Assembly (NCBI RefSeq): GCF_024166365.1
Contig: NC_064838.1
Span: 75,222,001-75,286,000 of the forward strand
Reading direction: 5' to 3'
Source of the DNA: Elephas maximus indicus
Lineage: Eukaryota > Chordata > Mammalia > Proboscidea > Elephantidae
DNA: 64,000 nucleotides
This document shows positions 58,931 through 64,000 of the stretch, piece by piece. The position numbers were made by a program, and so were the translations under genes. The notes beneath the pieces were generated by a model, which was not told the DNA's origin, did not search any database, and saw only the letters and a program-made list of their open reading frames with translations. Position 1 is the first letter of the stretch. Each line of letters starts with the position of its first letter.

Positions 58931-60219
58931 CTGTGGCTATAAGCATATGATTATTTCTTAGTGGAAGAAATAAGAAACAATTCATAGTGATTACCTTTTT
59001 ACAAAAGAATGAGAAATGGATAATTAGATTTTTTTGCATTTTGTACATTTTTGAAATGTTTGGATTTTCAAAACTTATGCATGCATTATTTCATATTTTC
59101 ATGTAAATTATTTCATATTCGCATGTAAATAGAGGCTTTTAGATGATAAAGTTATGTACTGTGATTTCATCTTTTTTTTATTATTTTTACTGTGCTTTTT
59201 AAGGGCAAGTTTACAAATCAAGTCAGTCTCACACAAAAACTTATATACATCCTGCTACGTACTCCTGATTGCTCTCCCACTAAAGAGACAGCCCATTCTC
59301 TCCATCTATTCTCTCTTTTCCTGTCCATCTTGCCAGCTTCTAACCCCCTATACCCTCTCATCTCTCCTCCAGGGAGGAGATGCCAACATAGTCTCAAGTG
59401 TCCACCTGATCCAAAAAGCTCACTCCTCACCAGCATCCCTCTCCGACCCATTGTCCTGTCCAATCCCTGTCTGAAGAGTTGGCTTTGAGAATGGTTCCTG
59501 TCCTGGGCCAACAGAAGGTCTGGGGGCCATGACCACCAGGGTCCTCCTAGTCTCAGTCAGACCACTAAGTCCAGTCTTTTTACAGGAATTTGAGGTCTGC
59601 TTCCCACTGCACTCCTACTCCCTCAGGGGTTCTCTGTTGTGTTCCCTGTCAGAGCAGTCATCCCTTGTAGCCGGGCACCATCTAGTTCTTCTGGTCTCAG
59701 GATGATGTACTCTCTGGTTTATGTGACCCTTTCTGTCTCTTGGGCTCGTAATTACCTCGTGTCCTTGGTGTTCTTCATTCTCCTTTGATCCAGGTGCGTT
59801 GAGACCAATTGATACATCTAAGTTGGCCGCTTGCTAGCGTTTTAGACCCAAGACACCACTCTCCAAGTGGGATGCAGAATGTTTTCGTAATAGATTTTAT
59901 TATGCCAACTGACTTAGATATCCCCTGAAACCATGGTCCCCAAGCCCCGGCCCCTGCTATGCTGTCCTTTGAAGCATTCAGTTTATTCAGGAAACTTCTT
60001 TGCTTTGGTTTAGTCCAGTTGTGCTGACCTCACCGGTATTCTGTGTTGTCTTTCCCGTCACCTAAAGCAGTTCTTATCTACTATCTAATTAGTGAAGACC
60101 CCTCTCCCACTGCTCCTCCCTCCCCTCCTCGTAAATAAAAGAATATTTTCTTCTCTGTTTAAACTATTTCTACAGTTCTTATAATAGTGATCTTATACAA
60201 TATCTGTCCTTTTGCAACT

Positions 60220-63200
60220 GACTAATTTCACTCAGCATAATGCCTTCCAGATTCCTCCATGTTATGAAATGTTTCACAGATTCTTTATCGATGCATAGCA
60301 TTCCATTGTGTGACTATACCATAATTTATCCATTGATCGGTTGATGTGCACGTTGGTTGCTCCCATCTTTTTGCTATAGTAAACAGTGGTGCAATAAACA
60401 TGGGTGTGCATATATCTGTTCGTGTAAAGGCTCTTATTTCTCTAGGATATATAGCAAGGAGTGGGATTGCTGGATCTTATGGTAGTTCTATTTCTACTCT
60501 TTCAAGGAAGCACCAAAATTGATTTCCAAAGTGGTTGTACTATCTTACATTCCCACCAGCAATGTATAAGTGTTCCAATCTCTCCACAGCCTTACCAACA
60601 TTTATTATTTTGTGTTTTTTGGATTAATGCCAGCCTTGCTGGAGTGATATGAAATCTCGTTGTAGTTTTTATTTACATTTCTCTAATGCCTAATGATCAT
60701 AAGCATTTCCTCATGTATCTGTTAGCTACCTGAAATGTCTTCTTTAGTGAAGTGTCTGTTCGTACCTTTTGCCCATTTTTTAATTGGGTTATTTGTATTT
60801 TTGTAGTTGAATTTTTGCAGTAACATGTAGATTTTAGAGACCAGGTGATGATCAGAAAGGTCATAGCTAAAAACTTGTTCCCAGTCTGTAGGTAGTCTTT
60901 TTACTCTTTTTGTGAAGTCTTTGGATGAGCATAGGTGTTTGATTTTTAGGAGTTCCCAGTTATTTAGTTTTTTTCCACATTCTTAGTAATGTTTTGTATA
61001 CTGTTTATGCCATGTATTAGGGCTTCTAATGTTGTCCCTATTTTTTCTTCCTTGATCTTTATCATTTTAGATTTTATCTTTAGGTCTTTGATCCATTTTG
61101 AGCTCTTTTTTGTGCATGGAGTGAGGTATGGGTCTTGTTTCATTTTTTTGCAGATGGATATCCAGTTATGCCAGCACCATTAGTTAAAAAGACTGTCTTT
61201 TCCCCATTTAACTGTCTTGGGGCCTTTGTCAAGTATCAACTGTTCATACGTGGATGGATTTGTGTCTGGATTCTCAATTCTGTTCCTTTGATCTATGTAT
61301 CTGTTGCTGTACCAGTACCTGGCTGTTTTGACTACTGTGGCTGTATAATAGGTTCTAAAATCAGATAGAGTAAGGTCTCCCACTTTGATCTTCTTTTTCA
61401 ATAATGCTTTATTTATCCGGGGCCTCTTTCCCTTCCATATGAAGTTGGTGATTTGTTTCTTCATCTCATTAAAAAATGTTGTTGGAATTTGGATCAGAAT
61501 TGCATTAAATCTATCGATTGTTTTTGGTAGAAAGAATATTTTTATAATGTTAATTTTTCCTATCCTGAGCAAGGTATCTTTTTCCACTTATGTAGGTCTC
61601 TTTTGGTTTCTTGCACAAGTGTTTTGTAGTTTTCTTTGTGTAAGTTTTTTACTTTTCTGGTAAAATTTATTCCTAAGTATTTTATCTTCTTGGGGGCTCC
61701 TGTAAATGCAATTGATTTGGTGATTTCCTCTTCGATGTTCTTTTTGTTGATGTAGAGGAATCCAACTGATTTTTGTATGCTTCTCTTGTATCCCGATACT
61801 CTGCTCGACTCTTCTATTAGTTTCAGCAGTTTTCTTTAGGATTCCTTAGGGTTTTCTGTGTGTAAAATCATATCATCTGCAAATAGAGATACTTTGACTT
61901 CTTCCTTGCCAATCTGGATGCCCTTTATTTCTTTATCTAGCCTAATTGCTCTGGCTAGGACATCCAGCACAATGTTGAATAAGAGCAGTGATAAAGGGCA
62001 TCCTTGTCTGGTTCCCGATCTCAGGGTGAATGCTTTCAGACTGTCTCCATTTAGGCTGATGTTGGCTATTGGCTTTGTCTAAATGCTGTTTATTATGCTG
62101 AGGAATTTTCCTTCTATTCCTATTTTGCTGAGAGTTTTTATCATGAATGGGTGTTGAACTTTGTCAAATGTCTTTTCTGCATCAATTGATAAAATCATGT
62201 GATCCTTGTCTTTTATTTTATTTATATAATGGGCTACATTAATTGTTTTTCTAATGTTGAAACATCCCTGCATACCTGGTATGAATCCCATTTGGTCTTG
62301 TTGAATTATTTTTTTTATATGTTGTTGAGTTTTATTGGCTGGAATTTTGTCGAGGATTTTTGCATCTGTGTTCATGAGGGATATAGGTCTGTAATTTTCT
62401 TTATTTGTGGTGTCTTTCCCTGGTTTTGGTATCAGAGATATGGTGGCTTCATAGAATGAGTTAGGGAGTATTCCGTCCTTCTCTATGCTCTGAAATACCT
62501 TTAGTAGTAGTCGTGTTAACTCTTCTCTGAAAGTTTGTTAGAACTCTGCAGTGAAGCCATCTGGGCCAGGGCTTTTCTTTGTTGTGAGTTTTTTTTTTTT
62601 TTTTATTACACTTTCAATCTCTTCTTTTCTTATGGGACTATTTAGTTGTACTTCGACTCGATGGCACTGGGTTTGTTTTGTACTTGTGTTTGTGTTAGTT
62701 TAGGTAGGAAGTGTGTTTCTAGGAATTCATCCATTTCTTCTAGGTTTTCGAATTGTTTAGAGTACAACTTTTCATAGTAATCTGATATGATTCTTTTAAT
62801 TTCATTTGGGTCTCTGTAATATCGCCCATCTCATTTCTTATTGGGTTATTTGCTTCCTCTCCTGTTTTTCCTTTATCAGTTTGACCGGTGGTTTATCGAT
62901 TTTCTTGATTTTTTTTAAGAACCAGCTTTTAGTCTTTTTAATTCTTTTAATTGTTTTTCTGTTTTCTAATTCATTTAGTTCTGCTCTAATTTTTATTATT
63001 TGTTTTATTCTGGTGCCTGAGGGCCTTTTGTTGCTCTCTTTTTATTTGTTCAAGTTGTAGGGATAATTCTTTGATTTTGGCCCTTTCTTCTTTTTGCATG
63101 TGTGCATTTATTGGTATAAATTGACCTCTGTGCACTGCTTTTGCTGTGTCCCAAATGTTCTGATAGGAAGTGTTTTCATTCTTATTTGACTCTATGAATT

Positions 63201-64000
63201 TATTTATTCCATCCTTAATGTTTTCTATAATCCAGTCTTTCTTGAGCAGAGTATTGCTCAGTTTCCAAGTGTTTGATTTCTTTTCCCTGCTTTTTGTGTT
63301 ATTGACTTCCACTTTTATGGCCTTATGGTCAAAGAAGATGCTTTGTAACATTTCCATGTTTTGTATTCTGCTAAGGCTTGCTTTGTGACCTAATAGGTGG
63401 TCTATTCTAGAGAATGTTTCATGTGCACTAGAAAAGAAAGTATACTTGGTTGCTGTTGGGTGGAGTGTTCTGTATATGTCTGTGAGGTCAAGTTGGTTGA
63501 TTGTGGCATTTAGATCTTTCATGTCTTTATTGAGCTTCTTTCTGGATGTCCTGTCCTTCACAGAAAGTGCTGTATTGAAGGCTCCTAGTATTATTGTGGA
63601 GCTGTCTATCTCATTTGTCAATGTTGATAGAGTTTGTTTTATGTACCTTGCAGCCCTGTCATTGGGTGCATAAATAGTTAATATGGTTATATGTTCTTGG
63701 TGTCTCGTCCCTTTAATCATTATAGATGTCCTTCCTTATCCTTTATGATGGATTTAACTTTCAAGTCTATTCTGTCAGAAATTAATATTGCCACTCCTGA
63801 TTTTTTGACTATTCTTTGCTTTATATATATTTTTTCAGTCCTGTGAGCTTTAGTTTGTTTCTGTCTCTAAGTCTAAGGTGTGTCTCTCGTAGGCAGCACA
63901 TAGACGGATCTTGTTTTTTAATCCATTCTGCCACTCTCTGTGTCTTTATTGGTGCATTTAGTCCATTTACATTCAGCGTAATTATGGATAGGTATGAATT
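60220..64000 (-). pseudogene. L1 ORF2, inactivated, N-terminal codons off window
   Basis: On minus the window ends within a few codons of the ORF2 start (NSYLSIITLNVNGLNAP region). The endonuclease is open over 63720-62986 but reads FFDHKAIK where the catalytic SDH motif is expected (Ser to Phe). The RT ([15 protein letters not shown]; about 62160-62080) is followed by frameshifts. The C-terminal Cys codon that is TGA in the two plus-strand L1s is TGT here, with a separate TAA two codons upstream. A 24-bp SINE-tail insertion lies at 62654-62677. Confidence 0.87.
62654..62677 (+). mobile_element. 24-bp AfroSINE tail with 8-bp target duplication
   Basis: cgactcgatggcactgggtt plus four bases, exactly the 3' end of an AfroSINE, flanked by TTGTACTT at 62646-62653 and 62678-62685. 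The host L1 reads through without it in the related copy at 25825-25850. Confidence 0.8.

Larger units (their letters stand above)
54944..59171. other. M3 module: duplicated intergenic DNA
   Basis: Close copy of M1 (392-1262 joined to 8814-12085), without the L1. Contents: purine microsatellite (55589-55665), coding-like relic (55944-56126, minus), tRNA-Gly-like SINE (56455-56790), a partial SINE plus A/T palindrome (57276-57369), two AfroSINEs and a 22-bp tandem duplication (59085-59128). No functional gene seen. Interrupted on the right by an L1. Confidence 0.75.
59172..64000 (-). mobile_element. L1 inserted in M3, 5' part beyond the window
   Basis: The minus-strand L1 3' end is near 59172-59190. 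The 3' UTR (59190-60220) mirrors that of the L1 at 1263, and ORF2 runs from about 60220 to the right window edge. The M1 equivalent site (about 12085) is empty. Whether the element is full length cannot be seen. Confidence 0.9.

Noticed and set aside
1-64000. CRISPR array, operon, phage or plasmid features
   Set aside because: No regularly spaced direct repeats with unique spacers, no ribosome-binding sites or compact gene order; the DNA is mammalian and repeat-rich.

Overview
The window is mammalian nuclear DNA, almost certainly afrotherian and most likely elephant. The call rests on its repeats. AfroSINE-type SINEs occur in many copies on both strands, with a conserved 3' domain that ends in gactc-gatggcactgggttt. 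BovB/RTE-family LINEs have a 3' tail ending in cacctaacaacaacaac. Several L1 elements have an unfamiliar 5' UTR. There are no bacterial, organellar or viral genes.

The only host genes I recognise are two class II olfactory receptor (OR) coding exons on the minus strand (15877-16809 and 46569-47496). Both resemble the OR4C11 branch of family OR4 and both are broken, each by a different lesion: an in-frame TAG at codon 15 in the first, and a 5-bp deletion just after the MAVDRYVAIC motif in the second. Each keeps a predicted splice acceptor 43 bp upstream of the start codon, the usual OR arrangement of a non-coding leader exon and a single coding exon.

The layout is a tandem array of two kinds of module. 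M modules hold an RTE 3' tail, an A/T-rich spacer, a purine tract, a short unidentified coding-like relic, a tRNA-Gly-like SINE and old AfroSINEs: M1 = 1-12.9 kb, M2 = 20.35-22.5 kb plus 36.55-36.6 kb, M3 = 54.9-59.2 kb. N modules hold the ORs: N1 = 12.9-20.2 kb, N2 = 43.6-52.0 kb. The order is M1-N1-M2-(transposon pile)-N2-M3. M1 and M3 look much closer to each other than N1 is to N2 or M2 is to either, so the array did not form in one duplication. This predicts another OR copy just left of the window.

Younger transposons split the modules. A full-length but defective L1 lies in M1 (1263-8813). In M2, a near full-length RTE (22468-36547) was entered by a full-length L1, which was entered in turn by a second L1 and by an AfroSINE. 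A 5'-truncated L1 carrying an AfroSINE (36612-40935), another L1 piece and a rearranged inverted RTE (40938-43622) follow. N2 has an RTE with a 5' inversion (49082-50757). M3 is entered by an L1 that runs off the right end (59172-64000). All retrotransposon ORFs seen are frameshifted, stopped or deleted.

I found no convincing new multi-gene system. The most unusual signals are structural: L1 5' UTRs built of tandem units of about 200 bp, an L1 lacking ORF1 that ends in mid-ORF2 with a poly(A) tail and a perfect 12-bp target duplication, two L1s sharing the same stop at a Cys codon of the ORF2 Cys/His motif, a 309-bp RTE inverted repeat with a captured L1 scrap, a 24-bp SINE-tail insertion with an 8-bp duplication, and an exact A23T23 palindrome. 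Similarity levels quoted here were judged by eye, not computed.
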